A DNA stretch of 54,104 nucleotides from Campylobacter troglodytis (GTDB lineage: Bacteria; Campylobacterota; Campylobacteria; Campylobacterales; Campylobacteraceae): assembly GCF_006864425.1 (NCBI RefSeq), contig NZ_QHLI01000013.1, forward strand, positions 1 through 54,104, in the 5' to 3' direction. Position numbers and translations under genes: made by a program. A model generated the notes under the pieces. That model saw nothing but the letters and a program-made list of their open reading frames with translations, made no database searches and was not told where the DNA came from. Shown one piece after another: positions 45,060 to 54,104 of the stretch. How positions within the stretch are numbered: the stretch's first letter is position 1; each line of letters starts with the position of its first letter.

Positions 45060-45200
45060 CAAGGTCTTTGTCAAATTTTATTAAAATGGATAAGAAAAAA
45101 TTCTATTAAGTTTAATTGAGCCTTAAAATTTATAAAAGAAAATCCTATTAAAGCATAATGAGCCTAAATTTATAGGCGTTTGATGCCTTTAGCTGATTTA
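45060..45200 (+). pseudogene. IS1595-family 3' tail fragments
   Basis: TTAAAATGGATAAGAAAAAA and AAGTTTAATTGAGCC match the transposase 3' end seen at 190-230. At 45175-45197 a sequence starting GGCGTTTGATGCCTTTAGCT matches the terminal repeat of copy D at 20 of 23 positions. These are scraps left by old insertions or deletions. Confidence 0.55.
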
Positions 45201-45220
45201 AAATATCTTAAGTTTAATTC

Positions 45221-47140
45221 TTAAAAGCCATAATCAAAGCCCACAAAATACCTACGTCCTTGCAAATGATCACTCATTCTTGAACCGTCATTTATGTAAT
45301 TATCCCTATTTGTTAGATTAAGCACTCCCCCATTTAGCACAAACTTCTTTGCAAGCTCGTAATTAATTCTTAAATCAAGGCTAAAAAAATTATTATTTCT
45401 AGTATAGCCCTCATACTGACTAAAAACTGTATTTGAGGCACTGTTATAATACCTAGCACTTTCTAGGACACCACTTATAACGATTTGACACTGTTTAAGA
45501 GGCTTTAAACTTAGCCTTGCATTAAAGATATGATTTGGGTAGTTTGTGATCTTAGATCCGCTAAGATTATCCTTGCCAAGCCCCTTTGCTCTTTTTTGGC
45601 CGTAGCTATAATTTGTGCTTATAGAGATCTTATCTTCAAAAAAGCTCTGACTTAATGAAAGCTCTGTGCCATACATATACCCCGTATTAGCATTTATATT
45701 TTGATAGCACCCACTGCTATAAGAACACCCTGATGGCAGATCTTGTTGAATGATCATATCTATGAGCTTGCTATAAAATAAAGATGCTAAAATTTTAGCT
45801 CTCTCAAATGAAAGTTCATAGCCTAGCTCGTAATTTATAGAACTTTCATTAAATAAATTTGCATTACTAACCCCTCTTCCCAAAGATGAAGGAAAACGGG
45901 CTGCAAAGCTTGGCGGAGCATTTTTTTTGCCTACATAAAGATGAATGACCTGTCCTTCAAAAAGATCAAAATACAAGGCTGCTTGATAAGAAAAAAAGCC
46001 AGGTGTATCTTGTCTTTGTGTTAGGGTATCTGATCTTGTTTTTACAAAAAGCTCAAGCATATGAGCCTTATCATAGCTTGTTGTTAGTAAAATGCGAAAT
46101 GGAGAAAAACTTTGAGTATATTGCATAAAAGCACCTGTTTGTAGCTCTTTAATAAGGCTTTCCTTGCTGTAATTTTCCTTGTGTTCATCTTGTTTTAGCT
46201 TTACACCCATCATAAAAGACTTAGTTAAGCTTAGATCATAATTTAAATTCAAGCTAGCTCCCATAGTGCTATCATCGTAGTTTGAGTTAAAGCTTGGTGC
46301 ATTTATGATATTAAAATACCTATCATAAAAAGCCCTTGTATCCAAGGATAAATTCTCATTAAAATATGAAGTACCAAGCAAATAAACCGTTCTTTTATCC
46401 CATCTAGGCCAATTCCAACTCCCCCCAGCACCTCCTTTTTCCTTTGTTTGATAGATATAATTTATGGAGTAATCATGATCCTCATTTGGAGTAAACCCTG
46501 CTTTAAGCTTAATTATATAAGCATTTTGATGGGCATTTGTTTGATTATCAGATGTTCTTTCTTTGTAATTTGTGGATAAAGGAAAGGTGCTTCTTTTGTT
46601 GTAGCTTTGATCAATTTGAAGATAAAACTTAGCCTGCCTTGTGCCTATACTCATACCCCCTTTAAGCTCATTTGGATTTAAATACCTTGCATTTATGTTA
46701 AATTCAAGCTCTTTTGAAGGCTTATAAGAGCTCATATTAACAGCACTCATAAGGCTATAAAGAGGAGAAACAAAGCCCTTTTGAATTTCTAGTCCCCAAA
46801 TCCCAACTGTGCTATACTCACCAAGCACAGACCGCCTTCCTTCAATCTCCATCATAGGAATGCCGTCTAAATAATAACTCACCTGAGATCTACCAAAGCC
46901 TCTAATTTGAATCAAGGCCTCGTTTCTATTTCCCGTGGCTTCTAAAAATGAAACTCCGGGCACTTCTTTTATGGCCTGGGCTATATTATCAGCATTTGTG
47001 TTTTTAATATCATTTATGTAAAAGCTTAGATTTGATCTATTCATTTGTGTGCTTAACTCAACTGCTTCTAGCTTTACAGAGTTAAGCTCTTGCGCTAAAC
47101 TTACACTTAAAAGCGTAAAGATTAATATAAAAGGCTTCAT
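45221..47140 (-). CDS. TonB-dependent outer-membrane receptor
   Basis: A 639-residue protein with a signal peptide (MKPFILIFTLLSVSLAQ), a plug domain with IAQAIKEVPGVSFLEATGNRNEALIQIRGFG and YYLDGIPMMEIEGRR, and a barrel ending YFVGFDYGF. It lies upstream of the binding protein, permease and ATPase on the same strand, so together they form a complete uptake route across both membranes. Two Cys in GCSYSSGCYQ may make a loop disulfide. Confidence 0.9.
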   Translation of the reverse strand: MKPFILIFTLLSVSLAQELNSVKLEAVELSTQMNRSNLSFYINDIKNTNADNIAQAIKEVPGVSFLEATGNRNEALIQIRGFGRSQVSYYLDGIPMMEIEGRRSVLGEYSTVGIWGLEIQKGFVSPLYSLMSAVNMSSYKPSKELEFNINARYLNPNELKGGMSIGTRQAKFYLQIDQSYNKRSTFPLSTNYKERTSDNQTNAHQNAYIIKLKAGFTPNEDHDYSINYIYQTKEKGGAGGSWNWPRWDKRTVYLLGTSYFNENLSLDTRAFYDRYFNIINAPSFNSNYDDSTMGASLNLNYDLSLTKSFMMGVKLKQDEHKENYSKESLIKELQTGAFMQYTQSFSPFRILLTTSYDKAHMLELFVKTRSDTLTQRQDTPGFFSYQAALYFDLFEGQVIHLYVGKKNAPPSFAARFPSSLGRGVSNANLFNESSINYELGYELSFERAKILASLFYSKLIDMIIQQDLPSGCSYSSGCYQNINANTGYMYGTELSLSQSFFEDKISISTNYSYGQKRAKGLGKDNLSGSKITNYPNHIFNARLSLKPLKQCQIVISGVLESARYYNSASNTVFSQYEGYTRNNNFFSLDLRINYELAKKFVLNGGVLNLTNRDNYINDGSRMSDHLQGRRYFVGFDYGF

Positions 47141-47626
47141 CTTTATCCAGCCTAGATTAAATTTTATTAAAAATCAAGCTTAAAGCGGATGTATTAAAAA
47201 CGAAATATTAGCACAGTTTTTGTAATTTTGTAATTAAATTATATAAATTTTAACTCTATTTTAAAAAACCATTGATTTTAAACAAAATACCATATTTGTT
47301 ATTTTTGTCATTGCAAGCGTATGCTAAAAATCCACGAATTTATGGAAAAATGCCTTGAATTTATGGCTTCTTTGTCCATAAGCTAAGAGTGATAAATCAA
47401 TACTTTTTTGAAAAATAGCCTAAATTTTTTACCTTGCAAATTCAAGCTGTTTTTACAAGTTTAAAAAACTAAAAGCGATAAAGCTAGCTATTAATATCAA
47501 GGCTTTTAACAAAGACTTTTTAAAACCCCTCAATAAAAAGCCTTAATTTTAAATAAGCTTTAGAAGGCTAAATTTAAATAAATTTAACATTTTTAGCTAT
47601 CATTAGCCAAAAAATTAAGGCTTTGA
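47141..47626. other. Intergenic region with MITE
   Basis: This divergent promoter region between the TonB receptor and pgsA contains MITE copy 3 (47252-47420). I see no gene. Confidence 0.7.
47252..47420. mobile_element. MITE copy 3 with 8-bp target duplication
   Basis: A 169-bp element with ends AACTCTATTTTAAAAAACCA and TTTTTTGAAAAATAGCC, homologous to the copies at 1804 and 7607. It is flanked by a perfect duplication TAAATTTT (47244-47251 and 47421-47428). Confidence 0.85.
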
Positions 47627-48181
47627 ATGAATTTACCAAATTTCTTAGCATCCTTAAGGATAGTGCTTGCCCCCTTGCTCTTTTTTCTTTTAAGTGCTGA
47701 ATTTAATGGCATTCATCAAAGCTGGGTGGATTATTTTGCTGCCCTTGTGTTTGGATTAGCTGCTTTGAGTGATTTTTTCGATGGCTTTATAGCAAGGGCT
47801 TGGGGGCAAAAGACCAAACTTGGTGCCATCTTGGATCCTTTGGCTGATAAGATGCTTATCCTAGCAGCCTTTTTGGGACTTTTAGTAAGAGCTGATCTTA
47901 GTCTTTTAATAGCCTGGGCTATTTATATAATTTTAGTGCGTGAGTTTTTCATCACGGGATTTAGGGTGATCATGTTAGCTGAGAACATAGATCTAAGTGC
48001 TTCCTTTGCAGCTAAGCTTAAAACAGCCTTTCAGATAGTAGCTGTGATCTTTTTGATTATGCGTTGGGATTTTGGATTTTATGTGGATAAGCTTTTACTT
48101 TTAATAGCCCTTGTTTTGACCATCTACTCAGGGCTTGAATATGTCTTTGTTTATCTTAAACGGTTAAAGGAGAGAAATTGA
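47627..48181 (+). CDS. pgsA: CDP-diacylglycerol-glycerol-3-phosphate 3-phosphatidyltransferase
   Basis: A 184-residue membrane enzyme that makes phosphatidylglycerol phosphate. The CDP-alcohol phosphotransferase motif is complete: D52-G53-x2-A56-R57-x8-G66-x3-D70-x3-D74. About four or five membrane helices follow. Its stop overlaps the start of rseP (TTGA), matching the C. jejuni pair Cj1067-Cj1068. Confidence 0.9.
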   Translation: MNLPNFLASLRIVLAPLLFFLLSAEFNGIHQSWVDYFAALVFGLAALSDFFDGFIARAWGQKTKLGAILDPLADKMLILAAFLGLLVRADLSLLIAWAIYIILVREFFITGFRVIMLAENIDLSASFAAKLKTAFQIVAVIFLIMRWDFGFYVDKLLLLIALVLTIYSGLEYVFVYLKRLKERN

Positions 48182-49284
48182 AATCTTTGATCTTTTTATT
48201 TATCATACTAGCCCTTGGGGTGTATTTTTATAGTTTTAGCTTTTTTGTAACCTTGCTTGTCATCTCTTTTCTTATTTTTTTTCACGAACTTGGACATTTT
48301 TTAGCAGCTAAGTCCTTGAAGATCAAGGTTGAGGTGTTTAGCATAGGCTTTGGACAAGCTATAATGCAAAAAGAAATAGCAGGCACAAAATACTGCCTCT
48401 CAGCCTTGCCACTTGGAGGCTATGTGAGATTAAAGGGACAAGATGATCTAGATCCTAGCAAGGAGGTCTTAGAAGAGGATAGTTACAGCGTTTTAAGTCC
48501 CTTGCAAAAAATTTACATACTCTTTGCAGGTCCTTTTTTTAATATCTTTTTGGCATTTTTACTTTATATTTGCATAGGCTTTTTAGGAGAAAACAAATTG
48601 GCAGCTCAAATTGGCACAGTGCAAGAAAACTCAGCCGCAGCAAGAGCGAATTTACAAAGTGGGGATCTTATTTTGGCTATCAATGGGGTTAAAATTCAAA
48701 GCTTTGATGAGATCTCAAAGCTTGTTGGCTTAGAGCCTTTGCTTTTAACTGTGAAAAGAAACAACGAGCTTTTAAATATAAATCTAACCCCCACTATTGG
48801 CAAGGGCTATAATGACTTTATGCAAGAAATTCAAAAGCCTTTAATTGGCATCAGTGCAAGTGGGGAGCTTGTTACTGTTTATCATAGAGGCTTTGAGGCT
48901 TTAAGCTATGCTTATGAGCAAAGTGTCAATGCTTCTATGCTGATCTTTAAGGGGCTTGTTAAGCTTGTGGTGGGTGAGCTTGATCCTAAGAATTTAGGAG
49001 GGGTGATTACTATGGTGGATTTTACCAGCAAGGCTTCTCAAAGTGGGCTTGTGGTGCTATTTTTAATCACTGCTTTGATCTCTATAAATTTAGGCATAGT
49101 AAATCTTTTGCCCATTCCTGTTTTAGACGGAGGGCATATAGTTTTTAATCTTTATGAGCTAATTTTTAAACAAAGGGTGCCTCCTAGGATCTTTGAATAT
49201 CTAAGCTATGGAGGAATGGCCTTACTTTTAAGCATAATGCTCTTTGCTACCTATAATGACATAATGCGTTTGGGGAATTTCTAG
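48178..49284 (+). CDS. rseP: Site-2 intramembrane zinc metalloprotease
   Basis: A 368-residue RseP/YaeL-like protease with zinc-binding H36-E37-x2-H40 in FFHELGHFLAA, a PDZ domain (AARANLQSGDLILAINGVKI) and the C-terminal NLLPIPVLDGGH motif that supplies the third ligand. It cleaves membrane proteins within the bilayer. It starts with TTG overlapping the pgsA stop. Confidence 0.9.
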   Translation: MKSLIFLFIILALGVYFYSFSFFVTLLVISFLIFFHELGHFLAAKSLKIKVEVFSIGFGQAIMQKEIAGTKYCLSALPLGGYVRLKGQDDLDPSKEVLEEDSYSVLSPLQKIYILFAGPFFNIFLAFLLYICIGFLGENKLAAQIGTVQENSAAARANLQSGDLILAINGVKIQSFDEISKLVGLEPLLLTVKRNNELLNINLTPTIGKGYNDFMQEIQKPLIGISASGELVTVYHRGFEALSYAYEQSVNASMLIFKGLVKLVVGELDPKNLGGVITMVDFTSKASQSGLVVLFLITALISINLGIVNLLPIPVLDGGHIVFNLYELIFKQRVPPRIFEYLSYGGMALLLSIMLFATYNDIMRLGNF

Positions 49285-49971
49285 GCTTCATTTGCATAAG
49301 TAGCTTTTTAGCTAAGAAGTTACAAAAGAATTAACCGGCTTCTTGCCTTAACTGCTCTTTTTTTTACTCTGTAAAAGAATAAAAAAAATAGAATCTTAAT
49401 TTACAAGGCTTTTTTGTAGATTAAAGCGTTGAATTTGGTGTATCTTAGGCTATGCCAACTGCCTTACAACTCTTTGACTGCAAAGCAAAATCACTGCTAA
49501 GTTCAGCCTTAAATTGTTCTAATATCAAGCAAAGTGTTTGCTAAAAAAGCCTTAAATTTTTCTCATATTAAGCGTTGCTGCCCAGCATTTTAGCCAAAAC
49601 AAAAAACCTAAAAACGAGCTTTGTTTAGAATAAAAGTTTGTTTGTTTTACAAACTAAGAGAGACAAGTTTGAATACCAAGCAAGCTATCTAAACGAAACT
49701 TCTCCTACAAAGCCTAGCTGTTTTAGAAAACTAAACTTCTTTTGCAAAGCCTATTTTCTCACACAAACGAAGTGTCCTCTATAAAGCCTAGTTTCTTTAT
49801 AAAAAGAGATTTTTCAGCTTGTCTTTGTTTTTCAAAGCAATCAAATTTGACAAGTTTATATAATAAAAAGCAATGTTTTTTTAAAAATCTAGTTTAAAAT
49901 GACAAGTTTATGCAAAAAATCAAGATTTTTAAATCTTAAATTTGAAACTTGCTTAGATTTCGCTAAGCTTC
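49285..49971. other. Gene-free stretch
   Basis: Nearly 700 bp between convergent rseP and tcuB without a credible gene. I see degenerate GCAAAGCCTA- and TTAGAAAACTAAAC-type words and one MITE-like fragment near 49870, but no clear element. Confidence 0.5.
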
Positions 49972-51120
49972 CTAGCTATGTTCTCTTTCATCCGCATTAT
50001 ATTTCAAAAGTGCGATGAAGCGGTAGAAAATATGCACAAATTTTGAGTAAGGAATCATCACAAAAAATGCCAAAACAGTGCTTAAATGAAAATAAAGCGT
50101 ATAAGCAAGCAAAGAACTATCCTTAAAAACCATAAGCACAAGCCCGCTAAAAGAGCTTAAAAAAAGCATTATAATAAGGGCATAATCCATAGCCACGCTG
50201 TCTTTATCCACAAGTTCTTTATCAGCTATCATTTTAAGCCACAAAAGCCCAGCACTTCCAAGACAGAGCATAAGCCCACCCACAAAGCCAAAGATTTTGG
50301 GGCTTTGAGTGAAATCATAAGGTGCGTGAATGTCTAAGATGTGCGAGTAAAATGCCCCCAAATTCGTAGCTATAAAGCAAAACAAAAAGCCATAAGCCGT
50401 TAGGTGATGAAAAAAGCGGCGAGTGTTGCTTCTAGCGATATTAGGATAGGTGCAACCCTCAGCATTATGCCCCCCAAGATAGCGAAGGCTTAAGGTGTCC
50501 TTCACGCTTTGCCAAAAGACAGCAAAATTCACGCCTTTTAAAGAAATAGCCCGTCCAAATCTCACAAAGCCAACGCATAAGGCAAAAAAGCTAAGAGCGC
50601 CCACCACCACAAAGATAGAGACCATATAATTATAAGGGATAATCCTATAAAAATCCCCCCTAGCCTCAGCAGCATAAGCACCGTCAATCCCACTTGCCAC
50701 AAAAAAGCCCAAGAACAAAGCCACAAGCAAGATAGCACTTGTAAAAAGAGCATTTTTCTCAAAAGCCTTGCTTAAAGGGCTTAAAAAGGCGTATTTTTGA
50801 TAGCTTTTTTGACGAATGTTTGCAAATTGCTGAGGTATTGAGACATTAAATTCGTGCGGAGGTGCATACTGACAGTCATAAAAGCACTCCCCACACTGAT
50901 GACAAAGATTTGATAGATAATCCAAATCACTTATATGAAATTCACGCTTTTTTTCCATAGCAGGAAAGACAGCACAAAGCCCCTCACAGTAGCGACAGGA
51001 ATTGCAAATTATGCAAGACTGTAAGGCGTTTGTGTATTCTTCTTTGAATTTAATCTTTTCGCCTTTTTCTAAGAGCTTTTCAAAGGCACCTTGTCCTATA
51101 CTTTTATTAAAAACTTGCAT
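49972..51120 (-). CDS. tcuB: TcuB-like iron-sulfur membrane protein
   Basis: A 382-residue protein with two cysteine clusters near the N-terminus (CIICNSCRYCEGLC and CHQCGECFYDC) for iron-sulfur centres, then about six membrane helices with conserved His residues, as in TcuB/CitB. It passes electrons from the TcuA dehydrogenase to the membrane quinone pool. The start at MQVFNKSIG is chosen because AAAGGAG lies six bases before it, although the frame is open six codons further up. It directly follows tcuA. Confidence 0.85.
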   Translation of the reverse strand: MQVFNKSIGQGAFEKLLEKGEKIKFKEEYTNALQSCIICNSCRYCEGLCAVFPAMEKKREFHISDLDYLSNLCHQCGECFYDCQYAPPHEFNVSIPQQFANIRQKSYQKYAFLSPLSKAFEKNALFTSAILLVALFLGFFVASGIDGAYAAEARGDFYRIIPYNYMVSIFVVVGALSFFALCVGFVRFGRAISLKGVNFAVFWQSVKDTLSLRYLGGHNAEGCTYPNIARSNTRRFFHHLTAYGFLFCFIATNLGAFYSHILDIHAPYDFTQSPKIFGFVGGLMLCLGSAGLLWLKMIADKELVDKDSVAMDYALIIMLFLSSFSGLVLMVFKDSSLLAYTLYFHLSTVLAFFVMIPYSKFVHIFYRFIALLKYNADEREHS

Positions 51121-51130
51121 TCTAACTCCT

Positions 51131-52660
51131 TTAAGCACTTGTTTCTTTAAGCAAGCATTTTACAGCAGCCCTGCCAGCCAATCTTCCAAACACGCTTCCT
51201 ATACTCATACCAAAGCCAGCCACATAGCCTTGAGTTAGTATATTTCCAGCCATTATCTCACCTGCTGCGAAGAGATTTTCAAATTTTTCCTCGTCATCCT
51301 TGAAAATTCTAGCCTCCTTATCAACCTTAACGCCCATATAAGTAAAGGTAACGCCCGGTCTTAAAGGATAGCAGTAAAAGGGCGGTGTATCAAGCCTTAA
51401 AGCCCAGTGTGTCTTTTCTACCTCCAAGCCCTTGGTGTGGCAATCATCTTGCACTGTGTGATTAAAGTTTCCATCAACTACCTTGTCATTATACTCAGCT
51501 ACGGTTTTTTCCAAAGCACTTGCGTCAAGTCCTATCTTTTGGGCTAGCTCACTTAAAGAATTTGCAACGATGGGAGGAAAAAGAGAGGGCATATAGGCAC
51601 TTTGCACCTTGGCATCTGTGATGGAGTAGGCAATTTGCTCATCTTGTTGGGCTACAAGGCGTCCCCAAATGGCATATCTCTTTGGCCAAAAATCCTCTCC
51701 CTCATCGTAAAATCTTTGAGCCTTGTTATTTACCACTATGCCAAGGGAGACGCAATCCACGCGAGAGGCTATGCCTCCGTCATATTTTGGAGTCCTTGCG
51801 TCAATTGCCACCATATGACCTTGGGTTGCATCGCCTATGATCTTTGCACCTATGTTTTGAAGGGCTTTTAGCATCTTGCCTTGATTAAATTTAGTACCTC
51901 TTACTATGAAATTTCTTGCCTTCTTGCCCCAGGCCTCTTCAAGCCATTCTAAATTTGACTCAAAGCCCCCACTTGCAATGATACAGGCTTTTGCCTTGAA
52001 TTTATACTCTGTGTTTGTAGCCTTATCAAGAACGGCGATTTCTTTTAAAACCCCATTTTCAGCCCTTAAATTCAAGGCTTCAAATTCATAAAAAATCTCA
52101 ACCCCAAGCCTCTTAGCTGCAGCAAAATAAGCATTCACAAGGCTCTTGCCACCACCTAAAAAAAAGGCATTTGTGCGTCCTAGATGAAGTGTGCCTCTCA
52201 TTGAGGGCTGAAAGCGGACCCCGTATTTCTTAGCCCACTCGACAATTTGAGGGGTTTTGGAGATGACAAAACGGGCATATTCTTCATTTGTCTGTCCCTT
52301 GGTAACCTTAAATACATCTTCAAAGAACTCATCCTCGCTGTAGCTTTGAGTAAGCACATCTGTTGGAGCATCGTGCATAGAGCGGAGATTTCTGGTGTGT
52401 TGGGAGTTGCCCCCTCGCCACTTTTGAGGGGAGCTTTCAAGAAGGGCGATTTTGAGGGGCTTGGTAGCAAAGGATCTTAATTTGTCTTTTGAGAGTTTTA
52501 GATCTTCATTTGAGTTTTCATTTAAGCTTCCCTCTTTTAAGAGCTTAACTAACTTTGCCTCATTTCCACAGTCCAAAGCTGTCTCAACGGCACTAAGAGC
52601 AGAACAAAGGGCTGCATTTCCCCCACCTATGACAACTATGTCAAATTCTAATTCTTTCAC
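51131..52660 (-). CDS. tcuA: TcuA-like FAD dehydrogenase with N-terminal insertion
   Basis: A 509-residue flavoprotein with the FAD fingerprint VVIGGGNAALCSAL, then KWRGGNSQHTRNLR and, near the C-terminus, GEIMAGNILTQGYVAGFGM. In Salmonella, TcuA oxidises tricarballylate to cis-aconitate. About 42 residues of Lys/Glu/Ser/Asn-rich sequence (26-67) are inserted between the first helix and the second strand IALLES, which are normally adjacent. Related fumarate-reductase-fold enzymes cannot be excluded, but the tcuB neighbour supports the name. Confidence 0.8.
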   Translation of the reverse strand: MKELEFDIVVIGGGNAALCSALSAVETALDCGNEAKLVKLLKEGSLNENSNEDLKLSKDKLRSFATKPLKIALLESSPQKWRGGNSQHTRNLRSMHDAPTDVLTQSYSEDEFFEDVFKVTKGQTNEEYARFVISKTPQIVEWAKKYGVRFQPSMRGTLHLGRTNAFFLGGGKSLVNAYFAAAKRLGVEIFYEFEALNLRAENGVLKEIAVLDKATNTEYKFKAKACIIASGGFESNLEWLEEAWGKKARNFIVRGTKFNQGKMLKALQNIGAKIIGDATQGHMVAIDARTPKYDGGIASRVDCVSLGIVVNNKAQRFYDEGEDFWPKRYAIWGRLVAQQDEQIAYSITDAKVQSAYMPSLFPPIVANSLSELAQKIGLDASALEKTVAEYNDKVVDGNFNHTVQDDCHTKGLEVEKTHWALRLDTPPFYCYPLRPGVTFTYMGVKVDKEARIFKDDEEKFENLFAAGEIMAGNILTQGYVAGFGMSIGSVFGRLAGRAAVKCLLKETSA

Positions 52661-52778
52661 CTCTACGCTCCCTCAAATTTAAGTAATCAAAGTAACATTT
52701 TACAATATAAGGTCTTAGGATCGAGAAAAATTCAGCTCTTTTTTTAAAGCTGTGTGAATTTTTGTAACAAAAAAGTTA

Positions 52779-53489
52779 TTATTTAAGCTCTACAAAGGTT
52801 GGCACAGAGCGAAGTCCTAATTTAGCATATTTTTCGCTTAAAGCAACTGCCTCATCGTAAGCCTTTTTGTCTGCTTGTGGAATTTTGGTGTTTTTATCAT
52901 AATACTTTTTTAAGATAGCAAGTTTTTGCTCATCGGTTTTGGCATTTTTTATTTCTGTGTTAATCTGAGCGATTTTATTAAAAGAAGGCTCACCAAAGAT
53001 CCCAACAAGGACAAAATTTACTTGATACTGTTTAAGCTCCTCATTTATCCTTGCTAAATGTGCTTGACAGTGAGGACACATAGGATCTGAAAATACATAA
53101 ATTTTTGGCTTATTGGCATCTCCTAGGGATATTAGCTGCTTTTCGTTTTTAAGTGAGTTTTGAGCCCTTTTTTTAAAGTCTGCCATTAGGCTTTCAAATT
53201 TCTTAAACTCATATTCTTCTCTTAATGAACTTTTGTTTTTGACATCAATTATGTCAGGAAAGATAAAGCCATCCTTGATAAAAATAAGCTCACTGCTTTC
53301 TTGCCCCTCATTCTTAATGACAAGCTCAACGCTTTCAAAGCCATTTTCTAGCCTTTGTCTTTTTCCTACCAAAAGCTTTGCCTTTGGAAACTGAGTTTTA
53401 ATTAAAGGCTCATAAAATGAGCTGATTTCTTTATCGCTTAAAGCAAAGCACTGTCCTAAAAACACAAGCACAAAGATAAATTTTTTCAT
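52779..53489 (-). CDS. DsbC/DsbG-like periplasmic thiol-disulfide protein
   Basis: A 236-residue protein with a signal peptide (MKKFIFVLVFLGQCFA), an N-terminal dimerisation-like region and a thioredoxin fold with active site C-P-H-C in VFSDPMCPHCQAHL. The cis-Pro loop is in LRSVPTFVEL. It would reduce or isomerise disulfides in periplasmic proteins. It is shorter than HP0231-type proteins. Confidence 0.85.
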   Translation of the reverse strand: MKKFIFVLVFLGQCFALSDKEISSFYEPLIKTQFPKAKLLVGKRQRLENGFESVELVIKNEGQESSELIFIKDGFIFPDIIDVKNKSSLREEYEFKKFESLMADFKKRAQNSLKNEKQLISLGDANKPKIYVFSDPMCPHCQAHLARINEELKQYQVNFVLVGIFGEPSFNKIAQINTEIKNAKTDEQKLAILKKYYDKNTKIPQADKKAYDEAVALSEKYAKLGLRSVPTFVELK

Positions 53490-53654
53490 ACTGGATCCTT
53501 TTTGCCGAAATTATAAGATCCTTTTTTAAACTGTTGTTAAGCCCTTAAATGCTTAAAATTCAATGCAGGCCTTTAACTTCAAGCCTTAAATTCAACTTTT
53601 TCAAGCTTAGCTCAAATTTTTTCCAACCTTTTTCCCACTTTTCCCCATTTTTTC

Positions 53655-53670
53655 AAAAAAAAAAAAAAAA
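53655..53670 (+). promoter_or_regulatory. A16 run before TATAAT
   Basis: Sixteen As are followed ten bases later by TATAAT (53681-53686) preceded by TGTGT. This is the same layout as the A15 promoter at 25766. The next gene starts at 54019, so a leader of about 330 nt would be made. Confidence 0.55.
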
Positions 53671-53796
53671 GATTTTGTGTTATAATTTTAGCTTTTAAGT
53701 AGCAAGGTTTTGAATTTCAATTAAATTCAAAGCAAAGTTAAACGAGCATTTGAATTTAAACCAACAAAGCACAAGCGAAGTATCTAGTAATTTAAA

Positions 53797-53905
53797 AGAG
53801 ATTTTTCGCTACGGTCAAAATGACAAGTATAGAGCTTTTTTGTTTCGGCTGTGCCTTGCAATCTACTGGGTCGCTATGTTTAAAATGACAAGTTACAGTT
53901 ACAAT
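53797..53905 (+). repeat. REP-like repeat
   Basis: This contains TTTTTCGCTACGGTCAAAAT, then TTTCGGCTGTGCCTTGCAAT and CTGGGTCGCTATGTTTAAAA, a copy of the composite unit found near 43.6 kb. The 62-codon frame across it is not credible. Confidence 0.65.
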
Positions 53906-54018
53906 GACAAGCCAAACTCAAAAATAAGCTTAGCTTGAATTTAAAGCAAAATTTGCTTGAATTCAAGCCAAATTTAAAATAAAAAACTAAAAAACTAAAA
54001 AACTAAAAAAGGACACAA

Positions 54019-54104
54019 ATGAATGCAAAAGAAAGGATTAAAAACTCCCTAGCCTATAAACTAGGATCTCAAATGCTAAGCTTTAATCAAAGCAAGTTTA
54101 AGCC
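54019..54104 (+). CDS. 5' end of an unidentified gene, cut by the window
   Basis: ATG at 54019 follows AAAAAGGAC at good spacing. The visible 28 residues begin MNAKERIKNSLAYKLGSQML. The YKLG segment recalls the YKLGEGLI segment in the tail of the GT8 protein at 271-1479, so a surface-sugar protein is possible. Too little is present to name it. Confidence 0.6.
   Translation, partial: MNAKERIKNSLAYKLGSQMLSFNQSKFK

Noticed and set aside
53750-53938. 62-codon plus-strand frame before the last gene
   Set aside because: It runs across a REP-like repeat, has no ribosome site and the repeat occurs in non-coding DNA elsewhere.

Overview
This is an AT-rich chromosomal window from a member of the Campylobacterota, most likely Campylobacter. 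The evidence is the gene content and pairings (rpsT-prfA, hemE-radical SAM, pgsA-rseP, a paired SMR efflux gene set, MarC, MsrB), long homopolymer and dinucleotide contingency tracts, and a phosphoramidate (MeOPN) capsule cassette closely resembling C. jejuni Cj1416-Cj1418. The species cannot be fixed from the sequence alone.

Layout. 1-5.7 kb: the 3' end of a dead IS1595-type transposase, a GT8 glycosyltransferase, a 1.6 kb gene-free stretch with a MITE and an IS relic, then argD, prfA and rpsT on the minus strand. 5.8-28.7 kb: a surface-polysaccharide (capsule-like) region. It starts with a DUF2972-like protein behind a G15 tract and two related methyltransferases, the first split at a (GA)12 tract. 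Next come glutamine kinase, gamma-glutamyl-CDP-amidate hydrolase and CTP:phosphoglutamine cytidylyltransferase homologues, then a glycerate kinase bracketed by IS1595 relics. A minus-strand, four-gene, translationally coupled operon follows: a LOG-kinase-methyltransferase fusion, a nucleotide-sugar dehydrogenase-deacetylase fusion, a damaged fucosyltransferase and a large glycosyltransferase. It ends with an epimerase, an FkbM methyltransferase with a C14 tract, and a frameshifted UDP-galactopyranose mutase-like gene. 28.7-38.8 kb: tRNA-Leu, a di-heme peroxidase and a TonB receptor, tRNA-Asn, radical SAM, hemE, a GT2 glycosyltransferase carrying a 190-residue insertion, HigBA and an SMR pair. 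39-54 kb: msrB, marC, an ABC/TonB metal-chelate uptake locus, pgsA, rseP, tcuB/tcuA, a DsbC-like protein and the start of another gene.

How it works together. The capsule-like region combines sugar-nucleotide enzymes, transferases, methylation and phosphoramidate chemistry. At least four of its genes sit in or next to slippable tracts: two are out of frame by coding-tract length (DUF2972-like and the first methyltransferase), one is in frame (FkbM) and one is frameshifted at G7 (the mutase). Several A/T runs of 14-16 nt lie beside candidate -10 boxes, which suggests promoter-level switching as well.

The most unusual signal is a set of short palindromic sequences that sit inside reading frames and add peptide instead of ending the gene. 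Seven modules of 32-36 nt lie in the IS1595 relics, often after a Phe codon and before Gly, with several still open in frame. A larger GC-rich palindromic module encodes a THPxTPSA...QGALxDK peptide in both a methyltransferase and a glycosyltransferase. An inverted-repeat insertion lies in the glutamine kinase. These resemble the in-frame Rickettsia palindromic elements in behaviour. A separate MITE family (three copies, each with a perfect 8-bp target duplication) and one IS copy with perfect ends and an 8-bp duplication show that IS1595-type transposition was recently active.
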